Origin: Candidatus Methanophagales archaeon
Lineage (GTDB): Archaea > Halobacteriota > Syntropharchaeia > Alkanophagales > Methanospirareceae
Length of the DNA: 64,000 nucleotides
Reading direction: 5' to 3'
Assembly (NCBI GenBank): GCA_024699715.1
Contig: JANPRD010000008.1
Span: 39,299 to 103,298 of the forward strand
Made by a program: the position numbers and the translations under genes. The notes beneath the pieces are model-generated. The model made no database searches. It was not told the DNA's origin and was given only the letters and a program-made list of their open reading frames with translations. Positions within the stretch are counted from its first letter, which is position 1. Each line of letters opens with the position of its first letter. Positions 8,280 to 17,071 of the stretch are shown piece by piece.

Positions 8280-10302
8280 CAATAGTAGCAACAGTAGGCA
8301 ATCTTGGGCTGTAAGTGAGAATGTGAGCGTAGGATTCTTCGTGAACTACACAGATTTCGCGGCTGGAGATGAACGATTTGAGCGAATTGGCACTGTTAAT
8401 GTGTTGTGCTCCCGTTAACAAAACAACTAATATCTCTTCAACTGGACTGCAAATGTTCATGGTGGCGAACATCTGATAGTTGCTGTGGTTGACCCCGATG
8501 ACGAATTTGACGAATCAGAAGATTTCAAACAACAGAATAGGTGGATTTTTCACAGTATCATCCTCTCGTAACAGTCAGGAAACAACGTGAAGAACTGCAC
8601 GCTACATATAATTCCTCCCGATTTGACGATATCAAACCTCTCTATAAACCCATCAGCACCAAATATCGGCGACACCGTGAATATAACCGTGGAAATAAAA
8701 AACAACGGGAACACGACAGCGAACAGCACTGTTTGGTTCTATGTGTACGAGGGATATATCAGTTTATAATAGAACAGATATTGCGCATCAGATTTACCCT
8801 TCATGGACGCTGCTGGCGAGCCAGAAGATGCCGATGATGCGAGTCCACTTCGCTTATCATAAATATAACTTTTCCAAAAGGTAAGGGAGATGAAGTAAAT
8901 GCATATACATGAGTGATACAAAAGGACGTCACCCGGTGTGCTTTTATGTCGACATACGGAGAAGGAGCAAATGCGCAAGCCAGTAAAGGAGTTTAATATC
9001 TCTGCCGATAAATCCCAGGGCACACCAGGATGTGCTCCGCCTTATTACAATCGAACATGTGGACATAACGAAACGGAGAACAGATGGGAAGTGAAATGGA
9101 CGATTATTCATAAAAGAAACGCCAATGGCGATTTAGTGCGCTGGCAAAATATCTGGACTGAATGGAGCGATGGCAAGAAGCTTGAAATAAATGCAAGAGG
9201 CGATGAGTCTTATGAGTGTGGTTCGATTCCAGGTGTGGAGTTTCTGATAGATGAATACCAGGTTCCTTCTTGGCAACCAAGACCGTGGCGCTGAAACCTG
9301 GCGAAACAGAAGCTCTGCAATGTCTCGTGGAACATCAATTTCCCATTGGAAGCGAAAGCAGCGGGTAAGAATTACACGGTCATGGCAATCGTGGAAGGCA
9401 AGAACAAGAGGAGAAAGAGGAGCATATTTAGGCGGAACTGACCTCGTGAGTCGCGAACATATATCTCATGGAACCGGCCGATGAGAGAGTGGAGGATGAA
9501 ATAACTGTCTGGGACGGCGACCATCGTGCGGATAAACGCAACCATAGAAAACCAAGGCAGAATGGCTGCCACTGATATCCGCATTAATTTGACCGAATAT
9601 TATCAATCTGAAAAGAATCCCTCTGATGGGCGAGGTGCCGTTCATCAATCGCTTGGTCAATCCGATACCCGCAGAAAGAAGGAAGTCTTCCGAAGCTCGG
9701 TAACTCAACGGCTGTTTCCGTGCACATGGAGACCGCGAGTAGTCAAACGAGGTCACTCTTGTGTGCCCTTTAATAGCACACCGTGAGGAAGTAGAAAGTT
9801 ATAATATACATGTGACTCAAACAACCCGATCATGAGGAACTATGAAGAGAACGAATACAAACAATTATCAGCATGATACGAAAGTGCATGTGAGACGAAT
9901 CTCGTGACTTCACCGTAACAAATCTCTCCTTTTATGGTGAATAATGAAACAATCAGACCTGATTCTTCAGGTAAAATATGGTTAAACCTTTATGATAACG
10001 TGACTTTGAATGCATCATTAACATAACAAACTATGCGAATCAGGGTGGCACTGTGAATGTCAGCTTCTATCTTGATGGTTGACAAAGAACATGAGATAGG
10101 TAGCAGAACTGTTATTTTCGGTCCCGGTTATGGAAATAGGACGATATATACGAAACGAGATGTGTGAACATTTCGTGGAAGCCAGAAGTCATAGGCGAGC
10201 ATAACATAACTGTGGTTGTGGATTCGCTGGAGAAAATAGACGAAATAAACTGAAAGCAACAACGCATACACACAGCCCATTCACATCCGTGCGTCAGACC
10301 TT
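8280..10302 (+). pseudogene. Giant surface protein, most heavily broken stretch
   Basis: CARDB and CUB-like pieces are spread over all three frames: LTISNLSINPSAPNIGDTVN at about 8620-8690, WQNIWTEWSDGKKLEINARG then EFLIDEYQVPSW at about 9140-9275, RINATIENQGRMAATDIRIN at about 9530-9590, and DFTVTNLSF-like sequence near 9910. No open piece is longer than about 120 codons. I count roughly ten indels in 2 kb, well above the rest of the window. Confidence 0.55.
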
Positions 10303-11184
10303 GTGGTAGAAAACCTGAGTGTCAATCCGAAAATTCTCAATCGGTGTGAGAATGCTTACATCAATGTCACGATTGCGAACCGTGGAAAGTTGAACGAGAG
10401 CAATGTCACCCTTGTCATTTACGACTGCGCGCGGCGACATATAGAAGACTTATCATTAAATGAAAGATATTGTGGGTTCTCTACGATAGCAGTAGAGCGT
10501 GAGAATGCGACTGCAATGCGACTGTATCTTGACCTCGCAATAGAAGGCGGGGAAGTTTGCATTTATGATAGTAAGGGCAGAGAGATAGAATGCTATAATC
10601 ACAGTTTCCACGGCTGGACGCCCTGGATATTGGGTAATAAAAGTGTGGTGAAGACAATAAGAGAGGATGCTTATGCGAAGGTCAGCAAGGTTTATTACTT
10701 AGAAGAAAGCAGTGAAATTTTCACGACTTCTATTCCAAAACTCGATATTAACGAAACTGTGAATATTTCCGCTAACTGGACGGCATCCTCATGTGGAGAA
10801 CGGTTCATCATAGCAATTATTGACCCTGAAAATTCCGTTCCGGAATACAACGAATCAAATAACAACTTGGCACAGTTTATAACTGTGCAAACTGCCGACC
10901 TTAAAGTTTGCAATATCTCTTTCAGATGGCTCAACGGCTCGCAAATAAGCGAGAAGGAAATAATAAAACACGGCGATAACCTCACAATAACCGCAAATGT
11001 GACAAATATAGGTGTAGAAAATGCCAGTGAGTTCTATATTCAATTCCTTGTTGATGATATTCCTATTAAAAACGAAACGATACCGGGCTTAGCAAAAGGA
11101 TCAATAATATCGGTAAATGCCAACTGGACTGCGATTGTCGGCGAGCATGTGATAAAGGTGGAAGCTGATTACGAAGACAAATAG
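10303..11184 (+). CDS. Giant surface protein, fragment 6: CARDB with insert plus next CARDB
   Basis: It begins VENLSVNPKILNRCENAYIN, carries a diverged CUB-like insert (MRLYLDLAIEGGEVCIYD, FHGWTPWILGNKSV) and closes VPEYNESNNNLAQFI. A second unit begins ADLKVCNISFRW and runs to GEHVIKVEADYEDK, where the frame breaks just before the expected DETNETNN. Confidence 0.65.
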   Translation: MVENLSVNPKILNRCENAYINVTIANRGKLNESNVTLVIYDCARRHIEDLSLNERYCGFSTIAVERENATAMRLYLDLAIEGGEVCIYDSKGREIECYNHSFHGWTPWILGNKSVVKTIREDAYAKVSKVYYLEESSEIFTTSIPKLDINETVNISANWTASSCGERFIIAIIDPENSVPEYNESNNNLAQFITVQTADLKVCNISFRWLNGSQISEKEIIKHGDNLTITANVTNIGVENASEFYIQFLVDDIPIKNETIPGLAKGSIISVNANWTAIVGEHVIKVEADYEDK

Positions 11185-11291
11185 ACGAGACGAACGAAAC
11201 GAACAACATAGCAGCGAAGGAAATATATGTTTCTGGTGCTGAAGTTACCGGAAGCACATCTTGGGAAACCTTAGGACTTCATGGTGATATA

Positions 11292-11504
11292 TTGTTTGAA
11301 CCCACGCAGCCTTATGACGAGGATACCGTGAACATCACCGTGAACATCACCAATATTGGATGTTTGAACGCAACAGATTTCAATGTGCTTCTGTTCTATG
11401 ATTATTCGCCAGACTATTGGGAAACCTATCCCGGTCATTCAACTGATGGTTGGGTTTGGGTGAATAAGACTTATCCCGGCGCTAATTGGTATATCTCCGT
11501 ATAA
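11292..11504 (+). CDS. Giant surface protein, fragment 7: CARDB start
   Basis: FEPTQPYDEDTVNITVNITN is a CARDB start, followed by DFNVLLFYDYSPDYWETYPG. The insert region that follows is in another frame from about 11500. Confidence 0.55.
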   Translation: MFEPTQPYDEDTVNITVNITNIGCLNATDFNVLLFYDYSPDYWETYPGHSTDGWVWVNKTYPGANWYISV

Positions 11505-11596
11505 TAGACCGTGCGAAGAAAGAATGCGATAACATTCGTGGACCCTCATGGATGCATGGCGATGTGGAACTGATATGATGATGGGGGAATGCTGTA

Positions 11597-12292
11597 TTGA
11601 ACGGGTCAAATTTCAATGATGTATGTAATTGGGCTCAGGTAACGGAAGGAAAATCATGCTGGATTCCAGTGCAAGGTGATACTGCAAATGTTAAAGTTCA
11701 TGGCGAACTCTGGGAAGACTTCATCATCTTCTTCTATCCTGTGTATCAAAATGGAACATCGTGGTTATATGAAGGTGTCAACGTGCCTGTAAATAGTTCG
11801 GTAAATCTCACTCCTCCGATGCAAACAGAGGTCAGAGCAGGCGATTTCAAGGTCATCGCGGTGATAGACCCTGAGAATAAAGTGCCTGAAGATGACAAAG
11901 CTGACAATATCATAGCACGAACGATGCATGTGAAACCCACAAGAGACTTCACTGTATTAAATGTAACTGCGGATAATGTGAATCTATCAGACACGGATAC
12001 CACGAACATAACCGCAGAGGTGGCAAACCTTGGACTGCGGAACGGAACTGCGGAGGTGAGCTTTGTGGATTACGAAATTGAAAATTGCACATACAAATAT
12101 CATTTCAATAAACGCCTTCCACATTCTTATTTGCCGATACCTCCTGATGCATGCTATCTCGGACCTGAAACTCCTCATTGGATACATTTTACGGAATCTG
12201 ACGATTATTCATCGCCGGGTGTGGATGCAATACAACTCCATTTCAATCAGATAACTCTCTTGACCATAGGTGGCTGTAATAGGGATTTATAA
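11597..12292 (+). CDS. Giant surface protein, fragment 8: end of one CARDB, start of next
   Basis: WIPVQGDTANVKVHGELWED is the end of an insert; AGDFKVIAVIDPENKVPEDD closes one unit. The next begins DFTVLNVTADNVNLSDTDTT and enters a long insert (DAIQLHFNQITLLTIGG) before the frame breaks near 12275. Confidence 0.6.
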   Translation: MNGSNFNDVCNWAQVTEGKSCWIPVQGDTANVKVHGELWEDFIIFFYPVYQNGTSWLYEGVNVPVNSSVNLTPPMQTEVRAGDFKVIAVIDPENKVPEDDKADNIIARTMHVKPTRDFTVLNVTADNVNLSDTDTTNITAEVANLGLRNGTAEVSFVDYEIENCTYKYHFNKRLPHSYLPIPPDACYLGPETPHWIHFTESDDYSSPGVDAIQLHFNQITLLTIGGCNRDL

Positions 12293-12481
12293 TGGAACAG
12301 GTAATAGGATATGGTATAGAGAGTATGATGAATATCATTGCATTGGGAAGATTATAATATCACGGTGCCAGGGGATACCGTTTATATTTATAATAATAGC
12401 CTTTGCAACGTTCTCTCTCAGCGGATATGAGACAAAAAAAGTAATTTACAAAGAGAATGTGCATTTGAACGCAACAAAAAC

Positions 12482-12937
12482 ATGGAACGAAACGAAGACA
12501 TCACCACGAAATGGCTCGCAACCACTGGGAATCATTTCATTAACGTTACTGTGTGGAACGAAACAATAAAAGAGATAAACGAGTCAAACAACTCTTTTGT
12601 TCTCCATTTGAATGTGAATGCTTCACGAGACCCTACGATTGAAAACATCACATTTAATCCACTGCATCCAAAGGACGGAGATGATGTGACAATTACCGCA
12701 ATAGTGAGGAACAACGGCACGAAAACTGCAACTTTCATGGTTGATTTGTGGCTTAACCTCACGAGAAACTCATCAATTGCTCCAGTTCCTGATGCTGACT
12801 GGGCAATTTATCATAAAAAAGAAAACAGAACATCTTATATAATACATTTGAAACGCGAGAATGTCACGCTGGGTCCGGGCAAGAACGGGAGTGTGAGTGC
12901 GGTATGGCATAACATAAGCATTGAGGGCGATCCCTGA
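12482..12937 (+). CDS. Giant surface protein, fragment 9: CARDB
   Basis: GNHFINVTVWNETIKEINES closes one unit. DPTIENITFNPLHPKDGDDV opens another, with a long loop ending ENVTLGPGKNGSVSAVWHN. The frame shifts near 12930. Confidence 0.6.
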   Translation: MERNEDITTKWLATTGNHFINVTVWNETIKEINESNNSFVLHLNVNASRDPTIENITFNPLHPKDGDDVTITAIVRNNGTKTATFMVDLWLNLTRNSSIAPVPDADWAIYHKKENRTSYIIHLKRENVTLGPGKNGSVSAVWHNISIEGDP

Positions 12938-13256
12938 TTATGAGGTGATAGCGATTGTTGACCCTCTTGATTGTATAGACGAGATAAACGATAGTAAGAG
13001 CGACAACGAAATGCGTAAAGAAATAAAGATGAACTATCCGGACCTTACAGTAACAGAATTCATTTCGCCTTCAAGAGAAGATAGGAATGCTTCTGTTGTC
13101 ATCGCAAATATGGGTGTGAAGAATGCATCAAATGTCACTGTGAGGTTTGAAGTGAGCGAAGTACGAAGAAAAGAGAAATGGAGATGGCGGGGCATGGGAT
13201 GCATACCCCATAAGACAGGGGCTGCAAAATATACGTGTTCATTTCAAGTGGCTTGA
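12921..13256 (+). CDS. Giant surface protein, fragment 10: CARDB
   Basis: YEVIAIVDPLDCIDEINDSK closes the previous unit. PDLTVTEFISPSREDRNASV opens a short CARDB unit. The CUB-like insert (IRVHFKWLDARD, WSPWIDGDTIWLF) follows in other frames over 13220-13450. Confidence 0.55.
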   Translation: MRAIPDYEVIAIVDPLDCIDEINDSKSDNEMRKEIKMNYPDLTVTEFISPSREDRNASVVIANMGVKNASNVTVRFEVSEVRRKEKWRWRGMGCIPHKTGAAKYTCSFQVA

Positions 13257-13576
13257 TGCTCGTGACAGAGGTCGCCTTGAGATAAGAAGGAACAAGACGG
13301 AGATGTGCCTGTGAAGGTATATTATGATGAAGAGTTTTGTGGATGGTCTCCATGGATTGACGGAGACACAATTTGGCTCTTTTACTCACTCTCAGGTAGA
13401 AGGAATTCAAAATAGATGCGATAGAGTGGGGCGAATTATGAGAGAACATAAATGGAACGATAGAAGCGGGTGGAAGTGTTAAAATACGCATTCCTCAGAG
13501 GTGGGGAGACCCCGAAAATTACACACAACCCCGCAGACTGAAAGTAATCGTTGACCCTTATAATAACATAACTGAA

Positions 13577-13825
13577 TTGAGAGAGGATAATAACAGCAAG
13601 ACTGGGACGATTTACATAGACCTTGTTGCTGATAATATAACATTTGTGTATCCCAAATATGTTCTTTGCTTAGATACTGAGACCAATATTATTGATGTGA
13701 CCATAAGAAATGGAGAGAGAAGCGCAGATAATATTGTCTTACCTGCAAGTGATTTTAATATATCTCTTCGAGTAAAATACTTGAATGGAACAGTCTACTT
13801 TGAGGATGAGCAGACATACGCATGA
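13577..13825 (+). CDS. Giant surface protein, fragment 11
   Basis: LREDNNSKTGTIYIDLVADN ends a CARDB unit, and NITFVYPKYVLCLDTETNII opens the next with FNISLRVKYLNGTVYFEDEQ. It continues in another frame (13785-13985: LIYAGESVNITFEEGKIYPP, EEYIVSAVVDADDNIIEGND). Confidence 0.55.
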   Translation: MREDNNSKTGTIYIDLVADNITFVYPKYVLCLDTETNIIDVTIRNGERSADNIVLPASDFNISLRVKYLNGTVYFEDEQTYA

Positions 13826-14124
13826 GCTCATATACGCCGGTGAGAGCGTAAATATTACATTTGAAGAAGGCAAAATATATCCTCCATTTGAGGGATTCTC
13901 CGAAGAATATATTGTCTCAGCTGTAGTGGACGCAGATGATAATATCATAGAGGGAAACGATTTCTACCCTTGGGGTGAAGTATAACAATGAGACGGAAAG
14001 GCAAGTGACAGTATCCAAACTAATGGATATAAAGCGAAAGGAATTCCTCTTAAAATGTCGCCCATGGAAAACTTTACGGAAACATCATATATGATATTGG
14101 TAACAGTGATTATTCATCATCAGA

Positions 14125-14394
14125 ATGGGAAAGCCATATTCAATTGATTTTGATTTGCCCCATATTAATGCGGAGGATGTTGAAATGGCAAGACTCTATT
14201 TATATTGGTTGACATGGCAAAAATTGGAGACACCATCAATTGATATGGAATTTAACGGGAAAAAAATCGCATATATCAATGATATAAACGACCAAAATTA
14301 TTTTGATGATGTGCAATATGTAGATATAAAAGGTGAGAATACGTACTTAAGCACAGATATGGCGTTTATGTTTATGATGTTACAGATGAAGTGA
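14125..14394 (+). CDS. Giant surface protein, fragment 12: DUF3344-like domain, first half
   Basis: YSIDFDLPHINAEDVEMARL and LYLYWLTWQKLETPSIDMEF then FNGKKIAYINDINDQNYFDD match the DUF3344-type domain of the divergent gene (compare GSFDVPAGTVRR and VSVKFNGNE there). The frame shifts at about 14380. Confidence 0.55.
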   Translation: MGKPYSIDFDLPHINAEDVEMARLYLYWLTWQKLETPSIDMEFNGKKIAYINDINDQNYFDDVQYVDIKGENTYLSTDMAFMFMMLQMK

Positions 14395-14714
14395 GAGAAG
14401 CTATCAGGAGTCAAGAGGGTCTTGAGGCTGTTGCATACAGGGAAGAGGAGGCTGGCTTATCAGGCATGCTCCTTCTCATAATTTACAAGGATTCTTCAGC
14501 ACCTCTTATGGAATATTGGATTAATGAAGGTGTTGATGTGATATGGGCAAATGAAGAGAAAGATACAAAACCAGAACAATGCATCGTGAGAGCTCCATTT
14601 GACACATCTTTAGATAAAAACAAAGTGGGAGAGCAAAACTATTTACTGTTTTATCATCGTTATCTGAGAATTCTGAACATGCATTGCTCTTCAATAATGA
14701 AGAAGTGGCAGTAA
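14391..14714 (+). CDS. Giant surface protein, fragment 13: DUF3344-like domain, second half
   Basis: VREAIRSQEGLEAVAYREEE and MLLLIIYKDSSAPLMEYWIN followed by EGVDVIW mirror the end of the DUF3344-type domain in the divergent gene, where YPLIQYWINDGHDAL occurs near 3650. Confidence 0.55.
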   Translation: MREAIRSQEGLEAVAYREEEAGLSGMLLLIIYKDSSAPLMEYWINEGVDVIWANEEKDTKPEQCIVRAPFDTSLDKNKVGEQNYLLFYHRYLRILNMHCSSIMKKWQ

Positions 14715-14763
14715 ATGCATGGAGAGAAAGAGGAGATGACTGTATGGCTCTTACGGAGCCTGA

Positions 14764-15150
14764 ATGGGTGGATGTGATGAATTATCAGGGCAGGGAGATG
14801 AGGCTGAATTTCAAAGCAGAGGTGATTATATGACTGTGACAAACGCGATTTTAAAGGTCACATACCTGCCTGACCTGACAGTTTCACTTGAGAGCGCTCC
14901 TTCATCTGTGAAAGCAGGCACAACTCAAACAATAAAAGTGAGAGTGAGTAACTTGGGAGAGAGCAAAGCAGAGAACTTCGTTGTGAGATTGAAAGCGAGC
15001 AAAGGGAAGGTGACGCCTTCTGAGCAAACAATAAAACTGCTGAACGGGACATACGAAGGAAATAACACCGTTACGGTGGATTTCAAGTGGACTGCTCCGA
15101 AATTAGCGATGCCATCATCGGATATATACAAAGAGTGGAAGAGAATGTGA
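14764..15150 (+). CDS. Giant surface protein, fragment 14: last CARDB
   Basis: After MRLNFKAEGDYMTVTNAILK, the last CARDB unit starts LPDLTVSLESAPSSVKAGTT and runs to TVDFKWTAPK, then the frame shifts near 15110. Confidence 0.6.
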   Translation: MGGCDELSGQGDEAEFQSRGDYMTVTNAILKVTYLPDLTVSLESAPSSVKAGTTQTIKVRVSNLGESKAENFVVRLKASKGKVTPSEQTIKLLNGTYEGNNTVTVDFKWTAPKLAMPSSDIYKEWKRM

Positions 15151-15443
15151 ACATATCTGTTGAAGTTGACCCCTATAATATGGTTGAGGAGCTGAATGAG
15201 AACAATAATGCGGATGATATAACCGTGACGGTGTGGGATGTCCTCACGAGGAATCCGGAGTTGAGACCGCCGGGAGGCGGAGGAGCGGGGGGAGGCACTG
15301 GCACAGGCTTCGGAACTGGAAACAAATCTGGTAGGGAAGCGGTTGCATTCGGCGGCGCCCCTGCTGAATCGGAAGAGGCGGGAAAAGGTAAAGGAGGTAA
15401 AAGAGGGAATCTCATGCAAAAACACTCTGGGGCTATCTTTTGA
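15087..15443 (+). CDS. Giant surface protein, fragment 15: end of CARDB and Gly-rich linker
   Basis: VEVDPYNMVEELNENNNADD closes the last CARDB. A Pro/Gly-rich linker (PGGGGAGGGTGTGFGTGNKS) and a charged stretch rich in Glu, Gly and Lys follow. The frame shifts near 15430. Confidence 0.6.
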   Translation: MDCSEISDAIIGYIQRVEENVNISVEVDPYNMVEELNENNNADDITVTVWDVLTRNPELRPPGGGGAGGGTGTGFGTGNKSGREAVAFGGAPAESEEAGKGKGGKRGNLMQKHSGAIF

Positions 15444-15640
15444 ACAAAATGATTGTGCCTGGTGAGGAAAAGGCGGGAGGCTCTTCGGGATTCTCACTGT
15501 GGGAATATCTCATTAAAGTTTCCGCTTTCCTCATTGGTATTGCTTTCCTCGTTCTCGGCTATTTATTTGAGAGAAGAAGGCACAATGCAGCGAAGCATGT
15601 GAGAAAAGAACGAAAGAGTAGAGGTGAAAGCGAGAGGTGA
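15440..15640 (+). CDS. Giant surface protein, fragment 16: membrane anchor and basic tail
   Basis: SLWEYLIKVSAFLIGIAFLV with LGYLF is a single membrane helix, followed by a strongly basic cytoplasmic tail (ERRRHNAAKHVRKERKSR). This anchors the protein with its repeats outside. The stop is 6 nt before the ExbB-like start, so the genes are co-transcribed. Confidence 0.65.
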   Translation: MNKMIVPGEEKAGGSSGFSLWEYLIKVSAFLIGIAFLVLGYLFERRRHNAAKHVRKERKSRGESER

Positions 15641-15646
15641 AGCGGT

Positions 15647-16327
15647 ATGGTATTGTTTGAGGCGCTGAAAGGCACAATAACTGCACTGCAAAACATAATA
15701 TATCTCATTTCCAATGCACTGCTTATCCCGGTAATGGCATTGCTTGTCGGCGGAGTGGCATTCTCCCTCTTTGAACTCGGCAGATTCGTGTATGAGTTCA
15801 TTCAGCGAAGGAAACATCCGAGCAGAATAGAGGAAATAGCGTGGATTTTTGACCGTGAAAATGCAACAGAAGCGGAACGTAAGAGTGGTGAGCGCCTCTC
15901 GGAGGCGCTGAAAATCATTCGCTCAAAGGGTTCAAGCAAACTCGTCCACGATTTCATAAACGATTTGGAGCGGTTAAGTGCGAAGATTAAAGACGAACGC
16001 ATCCTGAAGGTGCAAGTGGAGAAGCTGATTCAGGACTACGAGGAGAAAGTGGCGAGGCGAACGGAAATAACAAGGATTCTTGTCAGGGTGGGACCGATGC
16101 TCGGACTAATGGGAACACTTATTCCGATGGGACCTGCGCTTCTTGCACTCTCTCAAGGAGATGTGGTGACGCTTGCGAACAATTTAATCATTGCTTTCGG
16201 CACAACAGTTCTCGGATTGCTCATCGGTGGCATCGCTTACATGATGACAGAGGTGCGAAACCGCTGGTATGACAGGGATTTGAGCGATATTGCATATATT
16301 TGCGAGGTGCTGTTCGGGGAAGAATAG
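15647..16327 (+). CDS. MotA/TolQ/ExbB-type proton channel protein
   Basis: This 226-residue membrane protein has helices at about 12-45 (LISNALLIPVMALLVGG), and a pair at about 148-200 (VGPMLGLMGTLIPMGPALLA, ANNLIIAFGTTVLGLLIGGI). The GPMLGLMGTLIPMGPALLAL segment is the hallmark of the MotA/TolQ/ExbB family, which couples ion flow to work on a partner at the cell surface. A charged cytoplasmic loop separates the helices. A GAGAGGTGAAG ribosome-binding site overlaps the end of the giant surface gene, so both are in one operon. The DUF2149 gene follows and is the likely ExbD-type partner. Confidence 0.88.
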   Translation: MVLFEALKGTITALQNIIYLISNALLIPVMALLVGGVAFSLFELGRFVYEFIQRRKHPSRIEEIAWIFDRENATEAERKSGERLSEALKIIRSKGSSKLVHDFINDLERLSAKIKDERILKVQVEKLIQDYEEKVARRTEITRILVRVGPMLGLMGTLIPMGPALLALSQGDVVTLANNLIIAFGTTVLGLLIGGIAYMMTEVRNRWYDRDLSDIAYICEVLFGEE

Positions 16328-16418
16328 GCAAAAAGAGGAAAAATAGGAAAAGAGAGAAAGGAAAAGGGGAAAGAGGAAGGAAAAGATGGAATGAAAATGG
16401 GAAGGAGGTGATGAATTA

Positions 16419-16814
16419 ATGAGGTATATGCGAGACAGGAGGGGAAGCAGAAGGAATAGAAATAGTAGGGGTAATGCGAGAAGTGTTGGGAGGAGGGATG
16501 CGGACGAGCCACTGACGGGTGTTGCTAACTTATTTGATGTTGCGATGGTTTTCGCTCTCGGCTTAATGGTGGTGCTTCTGATGTATTACAACTTGCAGGA
16601 GCTTTTAAAGCCGCAAGATGTGACAATCGTGAAGAATCCAGGACAGAAAAACATGGAAATAATCGTGAAACATGGGAAGAAGATAGAGCGATTAAACATG
16701 ACTAACCAGACTGTGCAGGCTGAAATTATAGGGGAGTGGGCAAGAATATACGAAACGAAAGGTGGTGGTAAGATTCTTGTGCCTTCAAATAAAAGTAAAG
16801 CCTCTCCTTCCTGA
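16419..16814 (+). CDS. DUF2149 family protein (ExbD-like partner)
   Basis: 131 residues. A basic cytoplasmic start of about 30 residues (RRGSRRNRNSRGNARSVGRR) precedes one membrane helix (about 40-62) with LFDVAMVFALGLMVVLLMYY. The Asp at its start sits where ExbD/TolR/MotB carry their proton-binding Asp. The rest is a small external domain. DUF2149 genes are known beside ExbB-type channels in archaea. The start is supported by an AAGGAGGTGATG ribosome-binding site 6-8 nt upstream. It probably forms a stator with the preceding gene product, acting on the giant surface protein. Confidence 0.75.
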   Translation: MRYMRDRRGSRRNRNSRGNARSVGRRDADEPLTGVANLFDVAMVFALGLMVVLLMYYNLQELLKPQDVTIVKNPGQKNMEIIVKHGKKIERLNMTNQTVQAEIIGEWARIYETKGGGKILVPSNKSKASPS

Positions 16815-17071
16815 AAGAAAGGAATTTGTTCTTTTTTGTTCTTACTATGAAGACACGAACATGGAAATAGTGTGAGATTGTGAGAGGGAGCGATAAGAAA
16901 TCTCAGCGACTATGGTGCCGTTTTAAGGTGGAAAGAGTATAAGAGAGGCGAAAAAAAGCTGACTTCTCGGCGCTGCTGATGGGAGAACTGTGCAATCCCT
17001 TGAGAGATGCATCCCCGAGAGGTAGTAGCGATGTGTGAAGCCACCCTTTAATAGTAGTTTATTGCTTCAGA
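16815..17071. other. Intergenic region with a possible structured RNA
   Basis: Between convergent genes. At about 16970-17024 the ends TCTCGG and CCGAGA can pair, with an inner GGGA/TCCC stem and a GATGCATC palindrome. No known RNA family is recognised. The rest is purine-rich without coding signal. Confidence 0.25.

Larger units (their letters stand above)
4439..15640 (+). pseudogene. Giant CARDB/CUB-like repeat surface protein (whole locus, many frameshifts)
   Basis: The fragments below form one gene of about 3,700 codons. A signal peptide (MRGKKKGKWKKAQISCVIIL onwards, ATG at 4439) enters a nine-C run (4554-4562) where one base must be dropped to stay in frame. Then come an Ig-like domain (NGTVMHTWIWKV), a Pro/Ser/Thr linker, a GWVYYDDKEECYNP domain, roughly nine or ten CARDB units, a DUF3344-like domain, a last CARDB, a Gly-rich linker, one membrane helix (about 15500-15560) and a basic tail. 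Many CARDB units carry an inserted CUB-like module (IRVHF..., KIYD, W..W..GD.IRIES, IDKYEA). About 20 frame changes are needed, densest at 8.3-10.3 kb. It could be a decayed gene or one damaged by sequencing or assembly errors. The stop is 6 nt before the ExbB-like gene. Confidence 0.75.

Noticed and set aside
14925..15497. 190-codon open frame on the minus strand
   Set aside because: Antisense to the last CARDB domain and linker of the giant surface protein.
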